NCBI RefSeq assembly: GCF_017308975.1
Contig: NZ_JADWPD010000001.1
Coordinates: 411,612-475,611, forward strand
Direction: 5' to 3'
DNA: 64,000 nucleotides
From: Amycolatopsis sp. MtRt-6
Lineage (GTDB): Bacteria; Actinomycetota; Actinomycetes; Mycobacteriales; Pseudonocardiaceae
The notes under the pieces are model-generated. The model made no database searches and was not told where the DNA came from. It saw only the letters and a list, made by a program, of their open reading frames with translations. A program made the translations under genes and the position numbers. Below, one piece after another: positions 27,484 through 35,947 of this stretch. The first letter of the stretch is position 1, and each line of letters opens with the position of its first letter.

Positions 27484-28443
27484 GTGGCGACCACGGCGAC
27501 GAACGAGGGGCAGGGCGCGAACCGCGTCGGCCGTCTCGTGTCGCGTGCGCTGCTCGTGCTCGGTGGCGCGGTGGCGGGTACCGCCGCCGCGTGGCTCGTC
27601 TCCGGCGCGACCGCCTCCGCGGACACCGTCGAGGTCGGCACCGCCTCCGTCGCCCCGGTCACCGACGCCACGGCGGGCGGGATCGGCGACGTCGACCACG
27701 GTGTCGGCCAGTTCGCCGGCGACGTCGCCCGCGCGGCCTGCCACCAGGACGCGACGACGTGGAGCGAGCCGCAGGCCGCGCGCCCGTGCGGCCGCGCCGC
27801 CGGGCACGAGGTCGCCGAGCGCGTCGGCGACTCGGTGACCGGCCTCGCCGACGACGCGGTGCTGAGCCCGGCCGAGCGCACCGCCGGTGCGCTCGAGCAC
27901 ATCGTGCGCAAGCCGGAGGACACCCGCCAGGTCATCGAGGAGACCATCGCCCCCGCGCCGGCCACGGACTTCGGCCGCCAGGTGTGGCACCTGCTCGACC
28001 CGGCCGGGCACGGCGACCTGGTCCCGCTCCCCACGTTCCCGGGCCTCGTCCCGGGCGGGCCGGCGCCGGTGACCTCCGATGCCGGCCAGGCGGCGGTCAC
28101 TCCCGCCGTCTCGACCGTCGAACTTCCCGCCGCGTTGCGAGCCGCGCTCGCGTCGCGGACGGGTGCGGCGTACGACGACGTCACCGGTGCCGCGGGCCAG
28201 TCCCGCGACGGGCACCGTGATCTGCCGTCGCCGCTGACTCCGGCGCAGCTTCCGGCCGCGCCGGCCGTCCCCACCGCCCCGGGTGGCACCACTGCCCCCG
28301 GTGGACACCTCGACGGCTTCAACTTCGGCGTCCCCTTCTGGACGACCGAAGCCGTCGACTCCGCCGTCGCGGCGATGAGCCGCGCCGGCCTGCGCCACTC
28401 GCTGCGCACCCCGGGCGAACAGCCCGGCGTCACTCCTGACTGA
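27484..28443 (+). CDS. Exported hypothetical protein adjacent to chaplin-like gene
   Basis: 319 residues from GTG 27484, preceded by GAGGAG. An N-terminal membrane or signal segment (LLVLGGAVAGTAAAWLVSGATASA) is followed by an acidic, Ala/Pro-rich mature region with a few Cys (AACHQDATTW, ARPCGRAAGHEV). No known domain. Co-directional with the large repeat protein 204 bases downstream, which also has a signal peptide, so both may act at the outer surface. That link is inferred from position. Confidence 0.75.
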   Translation: MATTATNEGQGANRVGRLVSRALLVLGGAVAGTAAAWLVSGATASADTVEVGTASVAPVTDATAGGIGDVDHGVGQFAGDVARAACHQDATTWSEPQAARPCGRAAGHEVAERVGDSVTGLADDAVLSPAERTAGALEHIVRKPEDTRQVIEETIAPAPATDFGRQVWHLLDPAGHGDLVPLPTFPGLVPGGPAPVTSDAGQAAVTPAVSTVELPAALRAALASRTGAAYDDVTGAAGQSRDGHRDLPSPLTPAQLPAAPAVPTAPGGTTAPGGHLDGFNFGVPFWTTEAVDSAVAAMSRAGLRHSLRTPGEQPGVTPD

Positions 28444-28647
28444 ACACCTCCCCCCACGGGTCGCTGACGCGCCCGGACCCGTCGTCGACTGACGGTTTCC
28501 TGCGTCCGCGCAATACCCGTGACACGGCGGTGCGCGCTTTTCAAAAAACACTGTGTCGCGCCCGCACGAAGTTTCACCTCCCCCTCGGTGCGCTCGGCGC
28601 ACCCTCATGAACCCGCAAGGGAACCCGAAATAAAGGAGAAAAACCCC

Positions 28648-31600
28648 ATGCAGACGTGGGCAAAGCGCGGACTCCAGACCGCATTTGTCACGGGTGGGTT
28701 GCTGATGCTGGGCACCGGCATCGCCTCGGCTGACGAGAACGTCAACCCCGACACCCCTGCCTCACCGCTCGACCTCAACGTCACGGTTCCGATCCAGGAA
28801 GCCAACAACGCGGTCGGCACCCCCTTCGGCCAGCTGGACCTGCCCGCCGGGCAGACGGAGCTGAGCACCAAGCCGGTCACCGGCGCGGCGAACGACGCTG
28901 CCAAGCAGCTCGACGACGCGAGCCCGATCAGCGAGAGCACCCTCGGCGGCACCGTCGGCCGGGCCGGCGGCGGGGGCGGTTTCACCCCGAGCCACAACAA
29001 CCTCAAGGGCAACAAGGTCACGGGCGACGTCGTCGTCCCGATCCAGATCGTCGACAACGCGATCGGTGTCCTCGGTGACGCGACCGTCGCCGGCGGCAAC
29101 CACTCGCAGACCTGGTCGCACGATCAGGACGTCAACACCACCGGCGAAGGCTCCAGTCTCGCGGGCAACGCCGTCGTCCTCGACTGGGCGCTCCCCGTCC
29201 AGATCGCCGGCAACGGCGGCGGTGTCGCCGGCGGCACCGGCCGCGTGACCGGCGGGTCGGCCAGCCAGAGCACCACCGAGACCGGGGACGTCGCCACCAA
29301 CGGCGACGGGTCCGCGCTCTCCGGCAACGTGGTGGCCGGCCAGTTCGCCACCCCGGTGCAGGTGACCGGCAACGCCGCCTCGTACCTGCTCGGCAACGGG
29401 CAGAGCCACGGCTACTCCGCCGACACCGTCGCCACCTCCGGCGGCTGGCTGCAGAGCTCCGGCGACCAGGCCTCCGGGTCGGGCAACGTGGTCGGCGCGC
29501 CGATCGCCCTGCCGGTCAAGTTCAACTGCAACTCCGGTGCGGTGTGGGGCTCGCTGTCGAACTCCGACGGCTGCAACACCTCCGCCGACGCCACGGCCGG
29601 GGACACCCGCAAGGGCAGCCTCGGCATCCCGACCTACCTCGAGACCAGCGGCGACAACTCGTTCCTGTCCGGCAACGGCGGGGCGGCCTCGCTCTCCCCG
29701 ATCGCGAACGTCGCGGGTGTCGCGGGCTCGTGGATCGGCAACGCGTCCTCGGGCATCCCCTGCGCCGGCAGTTCCTCCAGCACTGTCGACTCGGGTGGCT
29801 TCGTCCAGACCTCCGGTGACGACTCGAGCGGGTCGGGCAACGTCCTCAACCCGTCGCTCGCGCTGCCGGTCGAGGCCTTCGGCATCGGTGGCACGTACAT
29901 CGGCCAGGCGAACGCCGAGCACGACAACACGACCGACGCCAACGCCGGCAACGGCAGCTACACCAAGGGCAACGGCGCCTTCCTCGGCGGCAACGTCGTC
30001 AACACCCAGGCCGCGGGCGCGCCCGAGGTCTTCGGCATCGGTGGCAGCCACATCGGCAACGCGACCGGCACGGCGACCGAGGACAAGACGGTCACCGCCG
30101 GCGGGTACGACGGCACGCAGGGCAACAACTCGTCCGGCTCGGGCAACCTCGTCCAGGTGCCGGTGGGCCTGCCCGCCGAGGTCTTCGGCATCGGTGGCTC
30201 GTTCATCGGCCAGGGCTCCGGCGCGGCCGACGAGACCAAGGTCGTCTCCGGTGGCGGCGGTGGCAGCACCGTGGACGACGGCGGCTTCCTGAGCTCGAAC
30301 CTGGGCACCGCCCCGGTGTCGACCCCGGTGCAGGTCGCCAACATCGGTGGCGCCTTCATCGGCCAGGGCCACGGCAAGGGCTCGACCGACACGACGTCCA
30401 ACGCGGGCGGCGACGTCAAGGCCCACGGCCCGGCGGGTGCCGGCGCGGGCAACATCATCGAGGCCCCTGTCGCGCTGCCCGTGCAGGCGATGGGCGTCGG
30501 TGGCGCCCTCGGCGGCATCGGCACCGGTGAGAACGACAACATCACCGACGCGACGGCCGGCGGCGACGCCGTCACCGACGGCCAGGACGGTGCGCTGACC
30601 GGCAACATCGTGAAGGCCCCGATCGCCGGCGCCGGCACGGTCTTCGGCGACGGGATCGCCGCGGCGGCGCTGGGCACCGGCAAGGGCACCAACGACGTCG
30701 AGTCGGAGGCGGGCGGCGACGCCACCACCAGTGGCGACCGCGGCAGCGTGGCCGGCAACATCATCGGCGTTGACCCGCTGGCGGTGGCGCAGGTCTTCGG
30801 TGACGCCGCCAGCGTGGCGGGTGTCGCCAAGGGCGCCGGCGTCAACATGACCGAGGTCGAGAACGCGGGCGACGACACCACCTCCGGTGTCGAAGGCGCG
30901 ATCTCCGGCAACATCCTCGACCTGCCGGTGACCGCGATCGCGCAGCTGTTCGGCGACGCGGTGACCGTGGGCGGCGTTGCGCACGCCGTCGGCGAGAACA
31001 CGCTGACCACGGAGAACGGTGGCAAGGCCACCACCGCGGGCGACCACGCCAGCCTGTCGGGCATCAACGCCTACCACGCGTTCGCGCTCCCGGTGCAGAT
31101 CTTCGGCGTGCCCCTCGAACTGCTCGGGGTCGCCACCGCCCACGCGACGGACGCGACGAGCATCGACGAGGACGTCGACCCGATCGCGTTCCCGGCCGAG
31201 GGTTCGGAGCTGGCGGCCGGCGAGCTGCCGTCGCTGGCCGCGCTCCGCAGCGGCCTGCCCACCGCGGGCGGCATGCCGTCGGTGGATGGGCTGAACCGCG
31301 AGCTGCCGGTCGCCGCCCTGCTCGGCGGGCTGCCCTCGTTCGACGGGCTGACCGGTGCGCTGCAGGCCAGCAACCTGGGCCCGCAGGGCGTGCCCGCGCT
31401 GGCCGGTCTCGCGAGCAACGTGCCGGCCGCCGGGCTGCCCACCCAGGGCCTGCCCGCGCTGCCGGTCGCGGCTCCGCTCGGCGAGCGTGCCGACGTGCCG
31501 CAGGTGAGCAGCCCGCTGTCGGGTGTCTCGCAGCTCCCGCAGCTGCCCGCCCCGGCGCTGCCGAAGCCGGCCCTGCCCACCACCGCGGGACTGCCCGGGG

Positions 31601-32076
31601 TGAACGGGCTGTCGTCGCTGGGCTCCCTCGGGGGTCACGGCACCGAGCGTGCGGACGTGCCGGCCGCCGGCCTGCCCGTCGCCGTGCCGGCGCTGCCGGC
31701 CCTCGCCGGCGCTCCGGCCCTGCCGAAGCCGGCCCTGCCGACGCTGCCCTCCACCTCGGCGCTGCCCGCGGTGACCGGGCTGTCGGCGGTGGGTGGCGCG
31801 CTGCCGAAGCACACCGAGCGTGCGGACGTGCCGGCCACCGGCCTGCCGATCGCGGCTCCGGCGCTCCCGGTCGCGGCCCCGGCTCTGCCGGTCGCGGCTC
31901 CCGCGCTGCCGATCGAGGCCCCGGCCGCCCTGCCGACCACGCTGCCGGTCGCGCAGAACGTGCCGGTGAACGCCAAGCTGCCGGTGCTCGACAGCACCCC
32001 GCAGGTGCCGGCGATGTCGGGCCTGGACTCCACCGGCTTCCTCGCGAAGCTGATGGGCCTGGTCAAGCGCAAGTAG
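28648..32076 (+). CDS. Secreted multi-repeat chaplin-like surface protein
   Basis: 1,142 residues from ATG 28648 with SD AAAGGAG. Signal peptide to about residue 28 (GLLMLGTGIASA-DE). About 15 repeats of roughly 50 residues follow, each with a hydrophobic core of the type (S/A)GNVVxxPxxLPVxVFGIGGxxIGxG, such as SGNLVQVPVGLPAEVFGIGG. This is the core pattern of Streptomyces chaplins (SGNVVQVPV...PVNVCGN...IGLLN). One repeat keeps two cysteines (NCNSGAVWGS...DGCN), as chaplins do. Repeats are joined by polar Gly/Asp/Thr linkers. From about residue 840 a Pro/Ala/Leu tail (ALPVAAPALP) contains three ERADVP boxes and ends LMGLVKRK. No LPXTG or anchor helix. Chaplins assemble into amyloid hydrophobic coats; a role in aerial growth here is inferred. 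Confidence 0.8.
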   Translation: MQTWAKRGLQTAFVTGGLLMLGTGIASADENVNPDTPASPLDLNVTVPIQEANNAVGTPFGQLDLPAGQTELSTKPVTGAANDAAKQLDDASPISESTLGGTVGRAGGGGGFTPSHNNLKGNKVTGDVVVPIQIVDNAIGVLGDATVAGGNHSQTWSHDQDVNTTGEGSSLAGNAVVLDWALPVQIAGNGGGVAGGTGRVTGGSASQSTTETGDVATNGDGSALSGNVVAGQFATPVQVTGNAASYLLGNGQSHGYSADTVATSGGWLQSSGDQASGSGNVVGAPIALPVKFNCNSGAVWGSLSNSDGCNTSADATAGDTRKGSLGIPTYLETSGDNSFLSGNGGAASLSPIANVAGVAGSWIGNASSGIPCAGSSSSTVDSGGFVQTSGDDSSGSGNVLNPSLALPVEAFGIGGTYIGQANAEHDNTTDANAGNGSYTKGNGAFLGGNVVNTQAAGAPEVFGIGGSHIGNATGTATEDKTVTAGGYDGTQGNNSSGSGNLVQVPVGLPAEVFGIGGSFIGQGSGAADETKVVSGGGGGSTVDDGGFLSSNLGTAPVSTPVQVANIGGAFIGQGHGKGSTDTTSNAGGDVKAHGPAGAGAGNIIEAPVALPVQAMGVGGALGGIGTGENDNITDATAGGDAVTDGQDGALTGNIVKAPIAGAGTVFGDGIAAAALGTGKGTNDVESEAGGDATTSGDRGSVAGNIIGVDPLAVAQVFGDAASVAGVAKGAGVNMTEVENAGDDTTSGVEGAISGNILDLPVTAIAQLFGDAVTVGGVAHAVGENTLTTENGGKATTAGDHASLSGINAYHAFALPVQIFGVPLELLGVATAHATDATSIDEDVDPIAFPAEGSELAAGELPSLAALRSGLPTAGGMPSVDGLNRELPVAALLGGLPSFDGLTGALQASNLGPQGVPALAGLASNVPAAGLPTQGLPALPVAAPLGERADVPQVSSPLSGVSQLPQLPAPALPKPALPTTAGLPGVNGLSSLGSLGGHGTERADVPAAGLPVAVPALPALAGAPALPKPALPTLPSTSALPAVTGLSAVGGALPKHTERADVPATGLPIAAPALPVAAPALPVAAPALPIEAPAALPTTLPVAQNVPVNAKLPVLDSTPQVPAMSGLDSTGFLAKLMGLVKRK
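28768..31146 (+). repeat. About 15 chaplin-like protein repeats
   Basis: Coding repeats of about 150 bases within the surface-protein gene. First units are LDLNVTVPIQEANNAVG and GDVVVPIQIVDNAIGVLG. Middle units share FGIGG(S/T)xIG(Q/N). Later units drift to FGDAxxVGGVA. The last is FALPVQIFGVPLELLGVA. Nucleotide identity between units is moderate, so the expansion is old or codon-diverged. Confidence 0.8.
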
Positions 32077-32231
32077 TGCGCTGAAGCCGGGCGGGCTCGG
32101 CCAGAGCCCGCCCGGCCCCCGATCCTGCTGCCGCGGACAGGCGCTCCACCGCGCCGCGAGGGCTGACCTCGCACGGAGCGTCCCGGCCCCGCGTCAGCGG
32201 AACCGAAAAGCTCTCCTTCCCTGGAGACGAT

Positions 32232-32264
32232 GAGCCCCAGGAGCCACTTCGGCTCCTGGGGCTC
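32232..32264. terminator. Terminator after the chaplin-like gene
   Basis: GAGCCCCAGGAGCC (32232-32245), loop ACTTC, GGCTCCTGGGGCTC (32251-32264): a perfect 14-pair stem. It lies 155 bases after the repeat-protein stop and 20 bases before the convergent dioxygenase stop, so it can serve both. Confidence 0.85.
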
Positions 32265-32284
32265 GCTCGCGTCTTGAGGGAAGT

Positions 32285-33055
32285 TCAGGAGAACTGGAGG
32301 GACCGCTTCGCCAGGCCGTACCAGAAGCCGTCGATCACCGTGCGGCCGGAGCCCTCGTCCGAGGTGGCGCCGAGGGAGACGAACAGCGGCGCGAAGTGCT
32401 CGATCCGCGGGTGCGCGAGCGCCGCCGCCGGGGCCTTGTGCCGGAAGTCGAGCAGCGTGTCGACGTCGCCGCTGCGCAGGACCTCGTCGCCCCAGTGGTC
32501 GAATTCGGCCGACCACGCCGCCGGTGTCCCGTCGGCGGCGCGAGCCATGCCGCTCAGGTTGTGGGTGAAGAAGCCGCTGCCGATGATCAGCACGCCTTCG
32601 TCGCGCAGGGGCGCGAGCTTGCGGCCGACGTCGAACAGCTCCCGCGGGTCGAGGGACGGCATCGAGACCTGCAGCACCGGGATGTCGGCGTCCGGGTACA
32701 TCTCGACCAGCGGCACGTAGGCGCCGTGGTCGAGGCCGCGCTCCGGGGCGTCGTGCACCGGCGTCTCCGTCGAGTGGAGCAGCTTCCGGACCTTCGCCGC
32801 CAGCTCCGGCGCGCCGGGAGCCGCGTACCGCACCTGGTAGTAGCGCTCGGGGAAGCCCCAGAAGTCGTACACGAGCGGCACGGTCGTCGTCGCCCCGATG
32901 GTCAGCGGCGCTTCCTCCCAGTGGGCCGAAACGATCAGGATCGCGCGGGGCTTCGGCAGGTCGGCCGACCACTCGGCGAGCTGGCGGGTCCACGTCGTGT
33001 CGTCGGCGAGCGGCGGGGCGCCGTGGCTGAGGTAGAGAACCGGGGTGCGGGTCAT
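32285..33055 (-). CDS. DODA-type extradiol dioxygenase (LigB/YgiD-like)
   Basis: 256 residues from ATG 33055 with GGAG upstream. Class III ring-cleavage fold: metal-ligand His in LYLSHGAPP near the N terminus, SAHWEEAP, DHGAYVPL and GSGFFTHNL, the conserved metal and catalytic histidines of YgiD/4,5-DOPA dioxygenase. Probably cleaves a catechol-type ring or acts as DOPA dioxygenase; substrate uncertain. A MarR-type gene lies upstream in the same direction. Confidence 0.88.
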   Translation of the reverse strand: MTRTPVLYLSHGAPPLADDTTWTRQLAEWSADLPKPRAILIVSAHWEEAPLTIGATTTVPLVYDFWGFPERYYQVRYAAPGAPELAAKVRKLLHSTETPVHDAPERGLDHGAYVPLVEMYPDADIPVLQVSMPSLDPRELFDVGRKLAPLRDEGVLIIGSGFFTHNLSGMARAADGTPAAWSAEFDHWGDEVLRSGDVDTLLDFRHKAPAAALAHPRIEHFAPLFVSLGATSDEGSGRTVIDGFWYGLAKRSLQFS

Positions 33056-33082
33056 CGAACGCTCCAGTACTTGAAAGTTCAA

Positions 33083-33094
33083 CTACTAGAGTAG
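33083..33094. promoter_or_regulatory. Palindrome upstream of the dioxygenase gene
   Basis: CTACT-AG-AGTAG, 28 bases before the dioxygenase ATG and between it and the upstream MarR-type gene. It shares the CTAC/GTAG edges of the stronger palindrome at 33541-33562, so the same regulator might bind both. Weak on its own. Confidence 0.4.
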
Positions 33095-33122
33095 CTGACG
33101 CCGGCGCGCCCCGGGATATTCC

Positions 33123-33515
33123 TCAGGCGGCTTCGAGGTTCGCGGCACACCGTTCCAGTGTCCGCAGTGTGGTGCGGTAGTCGTCGTCGCCGATGCCCTC
33201 CATGCTTCTCGCGCGGAGCTCCTTGATGCGCTCTTCGACGCGGGCGTGGGCTTCGCGGCCGTCGGCGGTCAAGGTGCCGTCCGCGGCGACCCAGCCGCGG
33301 GCACGCAGGTCGGCCACCTTCGGCGCCATCGAGCCCTCGCCGGCGACGAACGGCGCCATCGCCGTGTCGACCTGCTCCGGCGTGCGGGCGCCGAGAGCGA
33401 TCGTGTTGAGTACCTGCCAGTGCCGGCGGGTCAGCGACTCCGCGTCGAGGGCCCGGGTCATGGAGGATTCGAGAAGCTCGTGGAGGTGGCGCAGCCACCA
33501 GCCGAGGGGTTTCAT
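33123..33515 (-). CDS. MarR-type winged-helix regulator
   Basis: 130 residues from ATG 33515 (MKPLGWWLRHLHELLESSM). Winged-helix region LTRRHWQVLNTIALGARTPEQV, then MAPKVADLRARGWVAADGTL (recognition helix and wing). Lies between the dioxygenase and a divergent MarR gene. It may regulate the dioxygenase downstream, by analogy with MarR genes beside ring-cleavage enzymes. Confidence 0.8.
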   Translation of the reverse strand: MKPLGWWLRHLHELLESSMTRALDAESLTRRHWQVLNTIALGARTPEQVDTAMAPFVAGEGSMAPKVADLRARGWVAADGTLTADGREAHARVEERIKELRARSMEGIGDDDYRTTLRTLERCAANLEAA

Positions 33516-33540
33516 GAGGACTCCGATTGTCAATGAACAA

Positions 33541-33562
33541 CTACATGTAAAATTACATGTAG
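33541..33562. promoter_or_regulatory. 22-base palindromic operator between divergent MarR-type genes
   Basis: CTACATGTAA (33541-33550) and TTACATGTAG (33553-33562) are perfect 10-base arms around AA. The site lies 25 bases from one MarR start and 18 from the other, overlapping where both promoters must be. AT-rich against a GC-rich background. Size and position match MarR-family operators. Confidence 0.75.
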
Positions 33563-33580
33563 TCCGGAGGTGGAGCAACC

Positions 33581-34033
33581 ATGACGGACGCGGTGGCCGA
33601 GGTCGAGCGGGCCATGATCGCGATCCGCCGCAGCCAGCAGCGGCGAGCCCTCAGCCGGATCGGCAAAGCGAGAGGCCGCGGCGCGCACGACCCCGTGTTC
33701 GAGCTGCTCGACGTCGTCGAAGAGCTCGCCGAACGCGGCGAAGCCGGCACGGTGACGGCCTTGAGCGCGGCGATGGGCGTCGACCAGCCACGCGCCAGCC
33801 GGCTCGTGGCGCGCGCGGTCGAGCAGGGACTGCTCCGCCGCGAAGCCGATCAGCGCGACGGACGGCGCGCGGTGCTCGTGCCGACCCCGGCCGGCCAGGC
33901 GCACCTCGACGAGATGCACGCCTTCCGGCGCGGGGTGTTCGCCGAGGTCATGGCGGACTGGCCGGAGGAGGACCGCGAAAACTTCGGCAGGCTCCTCACG
34001 GCGTTCGTCCGCGGGTACAGCGCTCTCGGCTAG
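33581..34033 (+). CDS. MarR-family transcriptional regulator
   Basis: 150 residues. Winged-helix domain with VTALSAAMGVDQPRASRLVA as recognition region and the wing signature DQRDGRRAVLVPTPAG. ATG 33581 with GGAGG 9 bases upstream. Divergent from the other MarR-type gene across a perfect palindrome, so autoregulation and cross-regulation are likely. Its stop overlaps the convergent dnaB end by four bases (CTAG, 34030-34033). Confidence 0.87.
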   Translation: MTDAVAEVERAMIAIRRSQQRRALSRIGKARGRGAHDPVFELLDVVEELAERGEAGTVTALSAAMGVDQPRASRLVARAVEQGLLRREADQRDGRRAVLVPTPAGQAHLDEMHAFRRGVFAEVMADWPEEDRENFGRLLTAFVRGYSALG

Positions 34034-35442
34034 TCGTGCGAGAGGTCGACGAAGCGGCTGTAGTGCAGTTGGTGCGCGACGGTGATCGTCGCCGTCGGGC
34101 CGGCGCGGTGCTTCGCGATGATCAGGTCCGCCTCGCCCGCGCGCGGGTCGTCCCGCTCCCAGGCGTCCGGGCGGTTGACCAGGATGACGAGGTCGGCGTC
34201 CTGCTCCAGTGAGCCGGACTCACGCAGGTCGGACAGCATCGGGCGCTTGTCCGTGCGCTGTTCCGGGCCACGGTTCAGCTGGCTGATCGCGATCACCGGG
34301 ACCTCGATCTCCTTCGCCAGCAGCTTCATCTGCCGCGAGAACTCCGAGACTTCCTGCTGCCGCGACTCGACGCGCTTGCCCGACGTCATCAGCTGGAGGT
34401 AGTCGAGGACGACGAGCTTGAGGTCGTGCCGCTGCTTCAGCCGCCGGGCCTTCGCGCGGATCTCCATCATCGTCATGTTCGGCGAGTCGTCGACGAACAG
34501 CGGCGCCTCGGACACCTCGCTCATCCGGCGGGCCAGGCGCGTCCAGTCGTCGTCCGACATCTTGCCGCCGCGCATGTCGGCGAGGCGGATCTTGGCCTCG
34601 GCCGACAGCATGCGCATGACGATCTCGGTGCGGCTCATTTCCAGCGAGAAGATGACGCTGGTCATGCCGTGCCGGATCGACGCCGAACGCGCGAAGTCCA
34701 GGCCCAGTGTCGACTTGCCGACACCGGGGCGGGCGGCGACGATGATCATCTGGCCGGGGTGCAGGCCATTGGTCAGCTCGTCGAAGTCGGCGAACCCGGT
34801 CGGGATGCCCTGGGACTGGCCGCCGCGCGACGCGATCGCGTCGATCTCGTCCATCGTCGGCTGCAGCAGCTCTTCCAGCGCGACGTAGTCCTCGCTGGTC
34901 CGCCGCTCGGTGACGTCGTAGATCGCGGCCTGCGCGCGGTCGACGACCTCGTCGATGTTCGCGCCGTCACCCGCCGCCGCGCCGTAGCCGTACTGCACGA
35001 TCCGGGTGCCCGCCTCGACCAGCCGGCGCAGCACCGCCTTCTCCGAGACGATTTCCGCGTAGTAGCCCGCGTTCGCCGCCGTCGGCACCGTCGCGATCAG
35101 CGTGTGCAGGTACGGTGCGCCGCCGACGCGGCCCAGCTCCCCGCGCCGCTCCAGCTCGGCCGACACCGTGATCGGGTCGGCCGGCTCGCCGCGGCCGTAG
35201 AGGTCGAGGATGCAGTCGTAGATCGCCTGGTGCGCCGGCTTGTAGAAGTCGTCGGGGCCGAGCGCCTCGATGACGTCGGCGACGGCGTCCTTGGACAGCA
35301 GCATGCCGCCGAGCACGGACTGCTCGGCCGCGATGTCCTGCGGCGGCTGGCGGTCGAAGCCCCCACCGCCACCGGGACCGGGGTCGCTCGGACCCGGGTC
35401 TTCCTCCGCATACATCGGACTGCGGTCGTCGGTCAGCGCCAC
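34030..35442 (-). CDS. dnaB: Replicative DNA helicase DnaB
   Basis: 470 residues from GTG 35442; alternatives are GTG 35454 and ATG 35415. Hexameric 5'-3' helicase of the replication fork. N-terminal primase-interacting domain (PPQDIAAEQSVLGGMLLSKD), RecA-like domain with Walker A ARPGVGKST at 237-245, Walker B LKLVVLDYLQLM, and the late ADLVILVNRP/ADLIIAKHRAGPTATI. No intein: Walker region is uninterrupted. Isolated from the ribosomal operon by T7SS module B, unlike M. tuberculosis. A DnaA-box-like cluster lies upstream. Confidence 0.95.
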   Translation of the reverse strand: MALTDDRSPMYAEEDPGPSDPGPGGGGGFDRQPPQDIAAEQSVLGGMLLSKDAVADVIEALGPDDFYKPAHQAIYDCILDLYGRGEPADPITVSAELERRGELGRVGGAPYLHTLIATVPTAANAGYYAEIVSEKAVLRRLVEAGTRIVQYGYGAAAGDGANIDEVVDRAQAAIYDVTERRTSEDYVALEELLQPTMDEIDAIASRGGQSQGIPTGFADFDELTNGLHPGQMIIVAARPGVGKSTLGLDFARSASIRHGMTSVIFSLEMSRTEIVMRMLSAEAKIRLADMRGGKMSDDDWTRLARRMSEVSEAPLFVDDSPNMTMMEIRAKARRLKQRHDLKLVVLDYLQLMTSGKRVESRQQEVSEFSRQMKLLAKEIEVPVIAISQLNRGPEQRTDKRPMLSDLRESGSLEQDADLVILVNRPDAWERDDPRAGEADLIIAKHRAGPTATITVAHQLHYSRFVDLSHD

Positions 35443-35947
35443 CGCCCCGGACACCTCCTCATCGTGTCGAACACCCGTTCGATTATGCCGGATCTTCGCT
35501 CTCGAAGCACGTGGCCGGCGCTCGCGCTCCCGGCCACCGGACCTCGTCCCCCGATGATCGGCGACAACGCCGACCGGCTGCCGCAGACACGCGGAGCGCC
35601 ACCGTGAGTACAGGCCCGAGCGGGCACGCTAGATCCCCCGGAAGGCCGATGGCAATTCAGGGTGGGGACCCTTCTGTGGACAACCTGGGGATGAATGGGG
35701 GTAACCAATCACAGGTGCGGCGAGAGCTGTGGACAAGTTGGGGACAAGCGTGATCGGCTTTGGTAAATGTGCAGCTCAGGGGCTGTGTACAAGGTGTGGA
35801 GAACTCGCGGAAAACTCGTCCGGCGTGTCGCGCGAAGTCCGTTCTTCGGCGTGTCGTGGACCAGCTCGAACCCATTGGATCGCGCGGCCTGTGGATGAAT
35901 ATCACGGAGGGTAGACGCGTTACCCGGTGGGCTGAACGGCTGTTTCG
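35443..35947. promoter_or_regulatory. DnaA-box-like cluster upstream of dnaB
   Basis: 505 bases without a gene. TGTGGACAA (reverse of TTGTCCACA, the actinobacterial DnaA box) occurs exactly at 35675-35683 and 35728-35736. Single-mismatch copies are at 35739-35747 (TGGGGACAA), 35784-35792 (TGTGTACAA), 35795-35803 (TGTGGAGAA) and 35890-35898 (TGTGGATGA). All six face the same way, two pairs 11 bases apart. This is richer than chance for one intergenic region. Regulation of dnaB by DnaA, or a DnaA-titration site, is inferred. Confidence 0.65.

Noticed and set aside
28762..31812. A 1,016-codon frame opposite the chaplin-like gene
   Set aside because: A shadow of the repeats; the opposite strand has a signal peptide, SD and conserved repeat cores.
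34030..35442. Intein or insertion in dnaB
   Set aside because: Length of 470 residues is normal for DnaB and the Walker A region reads through without interruption.
35675..35898. The chromosomal replication origin
   Set aside because: The origin in this group lies between dnaA and dnaN, neither of which is here. No AT-rich unwinding element was seen. Kept as a DnaA-box-like cluster.
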